From contig JASLCD010000129.1 in NCBI GenBank assembly GCA_030146295.1, forward strand, positions 1 through 5,535: 5,535 bases of DNA, written 5' to 3'. Every line of letters starts with the position of its first letter. The first letter of the stretch is position 1. Positions 1-5,535 of this stretch are shown here, piece after piece. Origin of the DNA: Chryseobacterium sp. GTDB lineage: Bacteria; Bacteroidota; Bacteroidia; Flavobacteriales; Weeksellaceae. The notes beneath the pieces are model-generated. The model was not told the origin of the DNA. It saw nothing but the letters and a program-made list of their open reading frames with translations, and did no database searches. The translations under genes and the position numbers were made by a program.

Positions 1-572
1 ATTTTTACACTTTACAGGGAGAAGGAGCACACACCGGAAAAGCCGCTTATTTTATCAGGCTGGGAGGCTGTGATGTAGGATGCCACTGGTGTGATGTAAA
101 AGAAAGCTGGAACCCGGATCTCCACCCGCTGATGAATGCAGTAGAAATTGCAGAAATGGCTGCAAAACATTGTAAAACAATTGTTCTGACAGGTGGTGAA
201 CCTTTGATGTGGAACTTGGACATCCTGACTTCCAGACTGAAAGAATTGGGTTGTACAGTACATATTGAAACTTCAGGAGCTTATCCTATGAGCGGACATC
301 TGGACTGGATCACACTTTCACCAAAGAAAACCGGACTGCCTAAAGAGGAGATCTATCAAAAAGCTCATGAGCTGAAAATGATTATTTTCAATCAGCATGA
401 CTTTACGTTTGCACAGGAACAGGCCTCAAAAGTTTCTGAAAACTGTAAGCTTTATCTTCAGAGTGAATGGAGCAAAAGAGATGAAATGTATCCTAAGATC
501 ACAGATTTCATTCTGGAACATCCGGAATGGCAGGCTTCGGTTCAGACACACAAATATCTGAATATCCCGTAA
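1..572 (+). CDS. queE: 7-carboxy-7-deazaguanine synthase (QueE), 5'-truncated by the window edge
   Basis: Radical SAM enzyme that converts 6-carboxy-5,6,7,8-tetrahydropterin to 7-carboxy-7-deazaguanine in the cytoplasmic pathway to preQ0 and queuosine. The frame is open from base 3, giving 189 visible residues; the family is usually about 210 long, so roughly 20 N-terminal residues are missing. The visible part opens with FYTLQGEGAHTGKAAYF, typical of QueE. The [4Fe-4S] cluster cysteines form a CX3CX2C motif at visible residues 23, 27 and 30 (bases 69-92), directly followed by DVKESW. The SAM-binding motif GGEP is at residues 64-67. The protein ends in QTHKYLNIP, a normal QueE tail, and stops with TAA at 570-572, so the 3' end is intact. 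An ATG at 132 lies inside the gene, downstream of the cysteines, and is not a plausible start. The next gene begins 43 bases downstream; it has no evident functional link. Confidence 0.95.
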   Translation, partial: FYTLQGEGAHTGKAAYFIRLGGCDVGCHWCDVKESWNPDLHPLMNAVEIAEMAAKHCKTIVLTGGEPLMWNLDILTSRLKELGCTVHIETSGAYPMSGHLDWITLSPKKTGLPKEEIYQKAHELKMIIFNQHDFTFAQEQASKVSENCKLYLQSEWSKRDEMYPKITDFILEHPEWQASVQTHKYLNIP

Positions 573-579
573 AAAAATG

Positions 580-587
580 TAAATTAG
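580..587 (+). promoter_or_regulatory. Possible -7 element before the sugar transferase
   Basis: TAAATTAG matches five of the six fixed positions of the Bacteroidota -7 consensus TAnnTTTG and lies 28 bases before the ATG at 616. No TTG was found at the usual -33 distance. It could give the sugar transferase its own transcript, separate from queE, but AT-rich DNA produces such matches by chance. Confidence 0.25.
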
Positions 588-615
588 CTGGTCTTATCCG
601 CTATAATACCGATAG

Positions 616-1986
616 ATGCAGAGAATTCGATACTCTAGATACCTGAAATCGATCATTGTGTTGCTTGACCTCATGGTTATTGCATCTATCTTCATATTCT
701 TTTTTATAAGCAGAAACGAAAGTTTAAAATACCATAAAGAAACCTGGTATCAGAATTCTTTTTCTCTGATTCTGTTGTTTTTGTTCTGGGTGCTTCTGAG
801 CGGTAGGACAAAAATATACAACATTCCGAGGAATCTTACTTATACCCTGTTCCTTGAACGCCTTTTAATCCACTTTCTTTTTTTTATACTGGGTGTACTG
901 CTTATAGGAAAGGTAAGTAACAATGTATTTTTCAATTCGGATATTTACTGGCTTTCATTTTATCTTTTTATTTTCATATTCCTCACGAAATCATTTATCT
1001 ATTTCGCGATCAAATATTTACGATCCCTGGGTGCCAACTACAGGAATGTAATGTTTTTAGGAGACAGCCATTCCACAGAGATCCTGAAGAATATTTTTAC
1101 GGACCGTAAAGACTACGGGTACAGAATATTTGAATATGAAAACTCGGAAGTCAATATTGGTGAACTGGTTGCTTTCTGGAAAAAAAACGGAATTCACACT
1201 CTGTTTTTATCGATGGAAAACTCTTATGGTGAGGGGATAGAGAATGAGATTTTCAAATTGGCTGAGGATAATAAAATTCATATTTCATTGATTCCAAGCA
1301 TCACACAAAGCGATTTTTTCCTGTATGATCTTGGTTATATACAAACCCAGCCGGTCCTTAACCAGGCCAGATATCCATTAGATTATTATTCTAATTTTCT
1401 GATGAAAAGAACGTTTGATATTGCATTCTCTGCTATCATACTGGTTTTTATCTGTTCGTGGGTGTTCCCTATCATAGCGGTTTTAATCAAGGCTACTTCC
1501 AAGGGTCCTGTATTTTTTCTTCAGAAAAGGTATGGTTTCCATGAAGAGGTTTTCAATTGTTTTAAATTCAGAACAATGATTGTGAATGATGAATCTACAA
1601 CCAAAACTACCTCAGTAAATGATTCAAGAATTACCAGAGTGGGTAAGTTTTTAAGAAAAACCAGTCTTGACGAACTTCCGCAATTCATCAATGTACTGAA
1701 AGGTGAGATGTCTGTGGTAGGACCGCGCCCGCATATGCTTTCCGTAGATAATTATTATAAACCAAAAATAGGGAGATACAGTTTAAGAAGTATGGTGAGC
1801 CCGGGTATCACAGGATTGGCACAGGTAAATGGACTTCGCGGTGACTTCGGTGATGTGGAAGTAGAAATGAAAAAAAGAGTCCTGGCCGATGCTTTCTATG
1901 TAAGAAACTGGAGTTTTGTACTTGATCTGGTGATTATTCTAAAAACCGTTTTATTGGTGATAGGTGGAGATAAAAACGCAAAATAA
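616..1986 (+). CDS. Polyprenyl-phosphate sugar-1-phosphate transferase (bacterial sugar transferase family)
   Basis: A 456-residue inner-membrane enzyme expected to move a sugar-1-phosphate from a nucleotide sugar to undecaprenyl phosphate, the first step in making a lipid-linked glycan. It has the full WcaJ/WbaP-like layout: about four N-terminal membrane helices (near 13-31, 48-62, 83-98, 112-133), a soluble central domain (about 143-230), a further hydrophobic segment (269-291), then the catalytic domain. Catalytic-domain motifs are KRTFDI (264-269), GPVFFLQKRYG (297-307), FKFRTM (316-321), SLDELPQ (350-356) with the Asp352-Glu353 pair matching the catalytic dyad known from PglC, SVVGPRP (366-372) and PGITGLAQVNG (396-406). 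An in-frame TAG sits immediately before the ATG (613-615), so the start cannot lie further upstream. No flippase, polymerase or glycosyltransferase gene is visible beside it, so the sugar and the final product cannot be told. Family assignment is firm; substrate is unknown. Confidence 0.93.
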   Translation: MQRIRYSRYLKSIIVLLDLMVIASIFIFFFISRNESLKYHKETWYQNSFSLILLFLFWVLLSGRTKIYNIPRNLTYTLFLERLLIHFLFFILGVLLIGKVSNNVFFNSDIYWLSFYLFIFIFLTKSFIYFAIKYLRSLGANYRNVMFLGDSHSTEILKNIFTDRKDYGYRIFEYENSEVNIGELVAFWKKNGIHTLFLSMENSYGEGIENEIFKLAEDNKIHISLIPSITQSDFFLYDLGYIQTQPVLNQARYPLDYYSNFLMKRTFDIAFSAIILVFICSWVFPIIAVLIKATSKGPVFFLQKRYGFHEEVFNCFKFRTMIVNDESTTKTTSVNDSRITRVGKFLRKTSLDELPQFINVLKGEMSVVGPRPHMLSVDNYYKPKIGRYSLRSMVSPGITGLAQVNGLRGDFGDVEVEMKKRVLADAFYVRNWSFVLDLVIILKTVLLVIGGDKNAK

Positions 1987-2031
1987 AGAACGGGATAAAG
2001 TCAGTATTGAAATAATTTTAACACAAAATCA

Positions 2032-2059
2032 GGCTTTAGTCTTATTCTTGACTGTAGCC
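2032..2059 (+). repeat. Imperfect inverted repeat (hairpin) upstream of mlaE
   Basis: Arms 2032-2041 (GGCTTTAGTC) and 2050-2059 (GACTGTAGCC) pair over ten positions with one T-T mismatch and one G-T wobble, around an eight-base loop. No T-run follows on either strand, so it is a poor intrinsic terminator. It lies 45 bases after the sugar transferase stop and 30 bases before the mlaE start. It could be a 3'-end stabilising hairpin of the upstream message or a binding site in the mlaE upstream region, or chance. Confidence 0.35.
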
Positions 2060-2077
2060 CAATTCAATAAAAAAGTC

Positions 2078-2085
2078 TAATTTAG
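2078..2085 (+). promoter_or_regulatory. Possible -7 promoter element immediately before mlaE
   Basis: TAATTTAG matches five of the six fixed positions of the Bacteroidota -7 consensus TAnnTTTG. It ends only four bases before the ATG at 2090, so initiation about 5-8 bases downstream would give a leaderless or almost leaderless message. The nearest upstream TTG (2048-2050) is 27 bases away, longer than the roughly 19-base spacing usual for the -33 element, so the match is incomplete. Its first three bases are also the in-frame TAA that fixes the mlaE start. Confidence 0.4.
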
Positions 2086-2089
2086 CAGT

Positions 2090-2842
2090 ATGTTAAAAAA
2101 GTTTTTCACAGCAGTAGGGGAATACATAATCCTCTTGGGAAAATCCCTGCAGAAGCCTCAGAAAATGAGGGTTTTCTGGAAGCTGTTCATGAGAGAAATT
2201 AATGATTTGGGAGTAAATTCTTTCGGACTTGTCATCTTCACATCCATATTTGTTGGAGCTGTAGTGGCTATTCAGATGTTCAACAACTTTGATGCTTCTT
2301 CTTTTCCTATTCCGCCTTCATTTGTAGGATATGCTACAAAAGCGGTTTTGGTATTGGAATTTGCCCCTACCATTATCAGCCTTATTCTGGCGGGTAAAGT
2401 AGGTTCCTATATTGCGTCCAGTATTGGAACGATGAGGGTTTCTGAGCAGATTGATGCATTGGATATCATGGGAGTCAACTCACCCAATTTTCTGATACTT
2501 CCTAAAATCATCGCCTGCATGTTGTTTAATCCCCTTCTTATCGCTATCAGTATTGTATTTGGTATTGGTGGAGGTTATATTGCCGGGATTTTAACGGGAA
2601 ACTGGACAGAAAACGACTATATTGTCGGAATTCAGATGTATATGCCTAATCTTTTCATCTATTATGCATTTGCCAAAACCGTAGTATTTGCTTTTATTAT
2701 TGCTACAGTACCCTCTTATTTCGGATATTTTGTAAAAGGAGGATCTCTGGAAGTGGGAAGAGCCAGTACACAGGCTGTGGTATGGACGATGGTTTTCATT
2801 ATCATTTCTGAATTAATTTTAACCCAATTAATATTAAGCTAA
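2090..2842 (+). CDS. mlaE: MlaE-type ABC transporter permease (lipid transport)
   Basis: A 250-residue inner-membrane permease of the MlaE family, which in Gram-negative bacteria works with an MlaF ATPase and an MCE protein (MlaD) to move phospholipids between the inner and outer membranes. The family core is at about residues 90-140: EFAPTIISLILAGKVGS, then GTMRVSEQIDALDIMGV (113-129). A second family signature near the C-terminus is VGRASTQAVV (222-231). An amphipathic N-terminal stretch (about 1-20) is followed by about five hydrophobic segments (near 42-62, 84-104, 135-165, 186-208, 227-249), and the length is close to the 260 residues of the E. coli protein. ATG 2090 is the first start after the in-frame TAA at 2078-2080. 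The stop TAA overlaps the mlaF start by one base (TAATG), implying coupled translation. Similar permeases are annotated as TrgB/YrbE homologues; lipid direction cannot be read from the sequence. Confidence 0.93.
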   Translation: MLKKFFTAVGEYIILLGKSLQKPQKMRVFWKLFMREINDLGVNSFGLVIFTSIFVGAVVAIQMFNNFDASSFPIPPSFVGYATKAVLVLEFAPTIISLILAGKVGSYIASSIGTMRVSEQIDALDIMGVNSPNFLILPKIIACMLFNPLLIAISIVFGIGGGYIAGILTGNWTENDYIVGIQMYMPNLFIYYAFAKTVVFAFIIATVPSYFGYFVKGGSLEVGRASTQAVVWTMVFIIISELILTQLILS

Positions 2843-3657
2843 TGATTGAGGTAAAAGATCTTAAGAAAAGTTTTGATGATGTTGAAGTATTGAAAGGAAT
2901 TTCAACCTCTTTTGATAAAGGAAAAGTAAACCTGATCATTGGACAGAGTGGATCCGGGAAAACTGTATTTTTAAAAAGTTTACTGAATGTTTACATGCCC
3001 TCTTCCGGGGAAATTTTATTTGACGGAAGAGATGTCAACACCATGAACAGAGATGAAAAACAACATCTCCGCTCCGAAATCGGAACCGTATTCCAGGGAA
3101 GTGCTCTTTTTGACTCTCTTACTGTGGAAGAGAACATTATGTTCCCTCTTGATATGTTTACGAATCTTACGTACAGAGAAAAGAAGAAGAGAGTTTTTGA
3201 AGTAATAGGACGAGTACACCTTGATAAAGCTGAAAAAAAATATCCTTCCGAAATTTCCGGGGGAATGCAGAAAAGGGTGGCTATTGCAAGAGCTATTGTA
3301 AACAATCCAAAGTACCTGTTCTGTGATGAACCCAATTCCGGGCTCGATCCGTATACTTCAAAGGTAATTGATGACCTTCTTTATGAAATCACCAAAGAAT
3401 ATAATACAACAACCATCATCAATACTCACGACATGAACTCTGTAATGACGATTGGCGAGAAAATTGTATACCTAAGGCTAGGAATCAAAGAATGGGAAGG
3501 GAATAAAGACATCCTGATTACCGCAGGCAATAAAAATCTGATTGATTTCGTTTATTCTTCAGAACTGTTCAAAGAGCTGAGAGAATATTTACTTGAGAAT
3601 AATAAAACGATTGAAACTTCAAATACAAAAATAGACGATAATGAAAAAGGTACTTAG
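2842..3657 (+). CDS. mlaF: MlaF-type ABC transporter ATP-binding protein
   Basis: A 271-residue cytoplasmic ATPase that would pair as a dimer with the MlaE permease encoded just upstream. All ABC motifs are present: Walker A GQSGSGKT (34-41), Q-loop glutamine 85 in VFQGSALFDSLTVEEN, signature SGGMQKR (139-145), Walker B ending in CDE with catalytic Glu163, D-loop GLDP (167-170) and H-loop His196. The phrase GSALFDSLTVEEN and the SGGMQKR form of the signature are characteristic of the MlaF group. After Walker B it reads DEPNSGLDP, with Asn where many family members have Thr or Phe. The last 20 or so residues form a polar tail; in E. coli MlaF the C-terminal extension contributes to dimer contacts, but this tail does not visibly resemble it. 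The start overlaps the mlaE stop by one base, and the 3' end overlaps the next gene by 17 bases. No MlaB-like STAS gene is nearby. Confidence 0.94.
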   Translation: MIEVKDLKKSFDDVEVLKGISTSFDKGKVNLIIGQSGSGKTVFLKSLLNVYMPSSGEILFDGRDVNTMNRDEKQHLRSEIGTVFQGSALFDSLTVEENIMFPLDMFTNLTYREKKKRVFEVIGRVHLDKAEKKYPSEISGGMQKRVAIARAIVNNPKYLFCDEPNSGLDPYTSKVIDDLLYEITKEYNTTTIINTHDMNSVMTIGEKIVYLRLGIKEWEGNKDILITAGNKNLIDFVYSSELFKELREYLLENNKTIETSNTKIDDNEKGT

Positions 3658-4252
3658 TATAGCGTTAATAGGATTTTCAATGTGGGCTTCTGCACAGATT
3701 TCACTGGCAGGGAAAGCTAACTTAATTTTTCCTACCGGTTCACCTTCATGGTCCAATATTAAAGGAACTGTGAATGATGCCATTGACGGAACAGGTAAAA
3801 ACAATGTAGGTTTCAATGTCGGACTTTCATTAAAAGTGGGCCTTCCTACTTCATTGTTTGTAATGCCGGAAATCTATTATACTCACTTTAAAAATGAGTT
3901 TACTACAGAGAACACTACTTTTGATGTTAAAAGCAACCGTATCGATGTTCCGGTTCTTTTAGGCTATAACCTTTTGGGGAATATGTTGGGTGTTTTTGTA
4001 GGACCTGTTGGAAGTTTTAACTTAAATAAAGACAATACTTACAATGATTTCAAAGAAAACGCTAAAAATGACTTTACCGTTGGGTATCAGTTTGGTGCGC
4101 AGCTTGAAATCAAAAAACTTATCGTAAATGCAAGATATGAGGGAGCTTTCAGTAAAGATGAAAGAAACTTTATCAACAGGGTTTCCGGTTCGGAAATCAG
4201 ATATGATAACAGACCAAACTTGTTTATGGTAGGTTTAGGATATAAATTCTAA
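3641..4252 (+). CDS. Small outer-membrane beta-barrel protein (porin/PorT-like family)
   Basis: A 203-residue secreted protein with a clear signal peptide: KK at 2-3, a hydrophobic core to residue 16, and a likely cut after ASA (residue 18), leaving Gln19 as the first mature residue. The mature chain of about 185 residues is made of alternating strands separated by polar turns rich in Asn, Asp and Lys, for example NVGFNVGLSLKVG, RIDVPVLLGYNL and FTVGYQFGAQLEI, and ends in GLGYKF with the terminal Phe used for outer-membrane insertion. The RIDVPVLLGY phrase is typical of Bacteroidota outer-membrane beta-barrel domains (the PF13568 type). An eight-strand barrel is likely from the size. ATG 3641 is the first start after an in-frame TAG (3632-3634), and the gene begins inside the last codons of mlaF, so it is almost certainly on the same message. 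Its role is unknown; a link with lipid transport is inferred only from position. Confidence 0.85.
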   Translation: MKKVLSIALIGFSMWASAQISLAGKANLIFPTGSPSWSNIKGTVNDAIDGTGKNNVGFNVGLSLKVGLPTSLFVMPEIYYTHFKNEFTTENTTFDVKSNRIDVPVLLGYNLLGNMLGVFVGPVGSFNLNKDNTYNDFKENAKNDFTVGYQFGAQLEIKKLIVNARYEGAFSKDERNFINRVSGSEIRYDNRPNLFMVGLGYKF

Positions 4253-4275
4253 TGAATTATCGAAAATAACAACTG

Positions 4276-4311
4276 AAAACCCTCCAATTTAAATTTGAGG
4301 GTTTTTATTTT
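4276..4311 (+). terminator. Intrinsic terminator of the mlaE-mlaF-barrel operon
   Basis: Arms 4276-4284 (AAAACCCTC) and 4297-4305 (GAGGGTTTT) pair perfectly over nine bases; the AAT-rich bases between can extend the stem after one mismatch. A T-rich run (4302-4311, one A inside) follows. It begins 24 bases after the barrel gene stop. The right-hand part, from 4289 on, is also the last codons and stop of the convergent gene. On the - strand the same hairpin is followed by only TTTTC, so termination there is probably weaker. Confidence 0.85.
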
Positions 4312-4600
4312 GACTTTCAAGTTCAGCCTGACGTTTTGCAATCTCGGCAGCTTGTTTCTCAAGTTCTTCTTTATCTTTCTGCAGCTGTTTGAATTCTTTT
4401 TTCTTCTGGTCTGCTCTTATTGCACTGCCTTTGCTTACATATCCTACCATCCCTCCGATAATAAGCCCAACACCTACTCCTGCCATCATACCCATGATAT
4501 GAGACATCGTAATTTTTTCAACAGTAAAATCAGTCGTCAGATAGAAAAGTAAGGCAGATACTGCCAATAGTATAAGTCCTGTAATTGATAAACTCTTCAT
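4289..4600 (-). CDS. Small membrane protein with glycine zipper and C-terminal coiled coil, function unknown
   Basis: A 103-residue protein that I do not recognise as a named family. Two hydrophobic helices are visible (about 5-22 and 32-55), separated by a short polar loop (DFTVEK). The second helix carries glycines at 37, 41, 45, 49 and 53, an unbroken GxxxG zipper of five, suggesting tight helix packing or oligomers. From about residue 60 the chain is highly charged and predicted helical; Leu73, Leu80, Ile87 and Leu94 fall exactly seven apart, with Phe70, Lys77, Ala84 and Gln91 in the other core position, which indicates a coiled coil. The positive residues after helix 2 (KGSAIRADQKKK) suggest a cytoplasmic coiled coil with both ends inside. 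ATG at 4600 is the first start after an in-frame TAA (4621-4619). Its last codons double as the terminator hairpin of the opposing operon. It is a real gene judging by this ordered structure and clean start. Confidence 0.75.
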   Translation of the reverse strand: MKSLSITGLILLAVSALLFYLTTDFTVEKITMSHIMGMMAGVGVGLIIGGMVGYVSKGSAIRADQKKKEFKQLQKDKEELEKQAAEIAKRQAELESQNKNPQI

Positions 4601-4624
4601 AATATTGTGTTTAGGTGGTTACAT

Positions 4625-4664
4625 AAAAAAAGCCTTATCAAATTTACTAAAAATTTAATAAGGC
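4625..4664 (-). terminator. Strong intrinsic terminator downstream of the M48 peptidase gene
   Basis: On the + strand, arms 4632-4645 and 4651-4664 pair over fourteen positions with one C-A mismatch (4639 against 4657) around the five-base loop ACTAA. On the - strand the outer stem reads GCCTTAT...ATAAGGC and is followed by seven T residues (complement of 4631-4625), the classic form. It starts 24 bases after the M48 stop codon and would separate that gene from the small gene downstream. On the + strand no T-run follows, so it acts in one direction. Confidence 0.92.
4639..4646 (-). promoter_or_regulatory. Possible -7 promoter element for the small membrane protein gene
   Basis: Read on the - strand this is TAAATTTG, a full match to the six fixed positions of the Bacteroidota -7 consensus TAnnTTTG, 38 bases before the ATG at 4600. 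A TTG lies 24 bases upstream on that strand (4671-4673), a few bases further than the usual spacing. The octamer sits in the loop and inner stem of the M48 gene's terminator, so the match may be a by-product of the AAATTT hairpin arms. Confidence 0.35.
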
Positions 4665-4687
4665 CTTACTCAAGATTAAAATTCTAA

Positions 4688-5494
4688 TTATATTTTTCCT
4701 CCCGCAGCCTTATAATATTCTAAAGCCTTCGGAAGATCCTTATTGATATCTGAAATTCTTGTTTCCGGATTGGGGTGGGTAGATAAAAACTCAGGTTGTC
4801 TTGCTCCTGAAGATGCCGCTTCCATTCTGTTCCAGAAAGGGATCGCTGCTCTTGGATCGTATCCAGCCATAGACATCAGGTAAAGCCCCATTTCATCAGC
4901 TTCAGATTCCTGACCTCTTCCATATTTCAATAAAGCAACCTGTGAACCGATAGGATATACCTTCTGGAAAACACTTGCCCATTGCGAATTTGAGATTGTC
5001 CCTCCCAGGATAGCCCCTCCGTACTGGGCTACCATTGCCTGAGAAATTCTTTCGTTTCCGTGGCCTGCCAGCGCGTGAGAAACCTCATGCCCCAATACTA
5101 CCGCAAGTCCGTTATCGTCTTTTGTAACCGGTAATATTCCGGTATAAACAGCTACTTTACCGCCAGGCATACACCAGGCATTCAGCTCGTTGCTTTGCAG
5201 AAGATTGAATTCCCAGCTGTAGTTGGCAAGATCTGCTGATCTACCTATACTCTGATAATATCTTTCTGCTGCGCTTTTAATTCTGTTTCCTACATTTACC
5301 ACTCTCTTTGCGTCTGCCGTACCGGTAATCACTTTACCTTTAGACAATGTCGTCTTATATTCCTGTGAAGACATTGTTAAAATTTCCGAATTGTTGGCCA
5401 GCTGTAAAGACGATCTTCCTGTAATTGGGTTTGTAGTACAGGAAACAGCCGACAGAGCAATTGCTCCTATTCCTAATAGATGTGTAACTTTCAT
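4688..5494 (-). CDS. M48 family zinc metallopeptidase, lipoprotein
   Basis: A 268-residue single-domain M48 peptidase of the periplasmic, Oma1/BepA-related type without TPR repeats. The signal peptide ends at Cys19 (LSAVSC, then TTNPITGR), so it is probably a lipoprotein facing the periplasm; the -3 residue is Ala, slightly off the usual Leu. The tail after Cys19 lacks the acidic export motif known for surface lipoproteins of the phylum. The zinc site is HEVSH (His136, Glu137, His140) with Glu196 as third ligand in ESEAD (196-200). STHPNPETR (238-246) follows; its His240 sits where BepA has the histidine that can cap the zinc and switch activity off. Members of this group degrade misfolded outer-membrane or envelope proteins, the likely role here. 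ATG 5494 is the first start after an in-frame TGA. It is followed by its own terminator. All active-site residues are intact. Confidence 0.93.
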   Translation of the reverse strand: MKVTHLLGIGAIALSAVSCTTNPITGRSSLQLANNSEILTMSSQEYKTTLSKGKVITGTADAKRVVNVGNRIKSAAERYYQSIGRSADLANYSWEFNLLQSNELNAWCMPGGKVAVYTGILPVTKDDNGLAVVLGHEVSHALAGHGNERISQAMVAQYGGAILGGTISNSQWASVFQKVYPIGSQVALLKYGRGQESEADEMGLYLMSMAGYDPRAAIPFWNRMEAASSGARQPEFLSTHPNPETRISDINKDLPKALEYYKAAGGKI

Positions 5495-5535
5495 AGTTTG
5501 AGTGTTAATAATTCAACCTTAACAATTTTTATTCC

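Noticed and set aside
12..263. Open frame on the - strand opposite queE (83 codons)
   Set aside because: It lies wholly opposite conserved QueE codons, including the cluster cysteines, and its product (rich in Cys, Phe and Gln) has no recognisable domain.
602..607. TATAAT before the sugar transferase
   Set aside because: It resembles the -10 box of proteobacterial sigma-70, but the primary sigma factor of Bacteroidota uses a different -7 element, and it is only nine bases from the ATG with no -35 match.
2032..2059. Hairpin as an intrinsic terminator of the sugar transferase gene
   Set aside because: No T-run follows the stem and the stem has a mismatch and a wobble pair, so termination is not supported.
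2991..3335. Open frames on the - strand opposite mlaF (2991-3335 and 3016-3219)
   Set aside because: Both lie opposite the conserved Q-loop to signature region of the ATPase, where codon constraint explains them; neither product shows a domain or signal.
3619..3816. Open frame on the - strand across the mlaF/barrel junction
   Set aside because: It is antisense to the well-supported signal peptide and first strands of the barrel protein and has no recognisable features.
4295..4552. Open frame on the + strand opposite the small membrane protein (85 codons)
   Set aside because: Its Phe- and Leu-rich product is the complement of the Lys/Glu coiled coil on the - strand, and its start lies inside the terminator hairpin. 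The - strand frame has the ordered zipper and heptads.
5495..5535. Promoter of the M48 gene
   Set aside because: The 41 bases upstream on the - strand are AT-rich with TTG triplets but contain no good TAnnTTTG; the window ends before a promoter can be judged.

Overview
The window looks like ordinary chromosomal DNA from a member of the Bacteroidota, most likely a flavobacterium of the Chryseobacterium type. This is inferred from family resemblance of the proteins, AT-rich intergenic DNA, the lack of clear Shine-Dalgarno sequences before the starts, and octamers resembling the Bacteroidota -7 promoter element (TAnnTTTG). No mobile element, CRISPR array, tRNA or rRNA was seen, and no gene-free stretch exceeds about 105 bases.

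Layout. The + strand carries the 3' part of queE (7-deazaguanine synthesis, cut by the left edge), then a full-length polyprenyl-phosphate sugar-1-phosphate transferase, then a tight three-gene block: an MlaE-type permease, an MlaF-type ATPase and a small outer-membrane beta-barrel protein. The permease and ATPase genes overlap by 1 base, and the ATPase and barrel genes by 17 bases. A hairpin terminator closes this block. The - strand carries a small membrane protein with a glycine zipper and a coiled coil, and a single-domain M48 zinc metallopeptidase with a lipoprotein signal. A strong terminator lies between these two, so the peptidase (upstream) probably ends before the small gene begins. 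The two strands converge near 4253-4311, where the + strand terminator overlaps the last codons of the small - strand gene.

Together, four of the six genes concern the cell envelope: sugar transfer to a lipid carrier, lipid transport between the membranes (MlaEF, with a barrel protein translated from the same message), and quality control by a periplasmic lipoprotein protease. The most interesting points are the barrel gene overlapping mlaF in an operon that lacks any MCE (MlaD) or STAS (MlaB) gene, the five-glycine zipper of the small protein, and the packing of terminators and promoter-like sequences into coding ends and hairpins. I see no clearly new defence, mobile or RNA system here.
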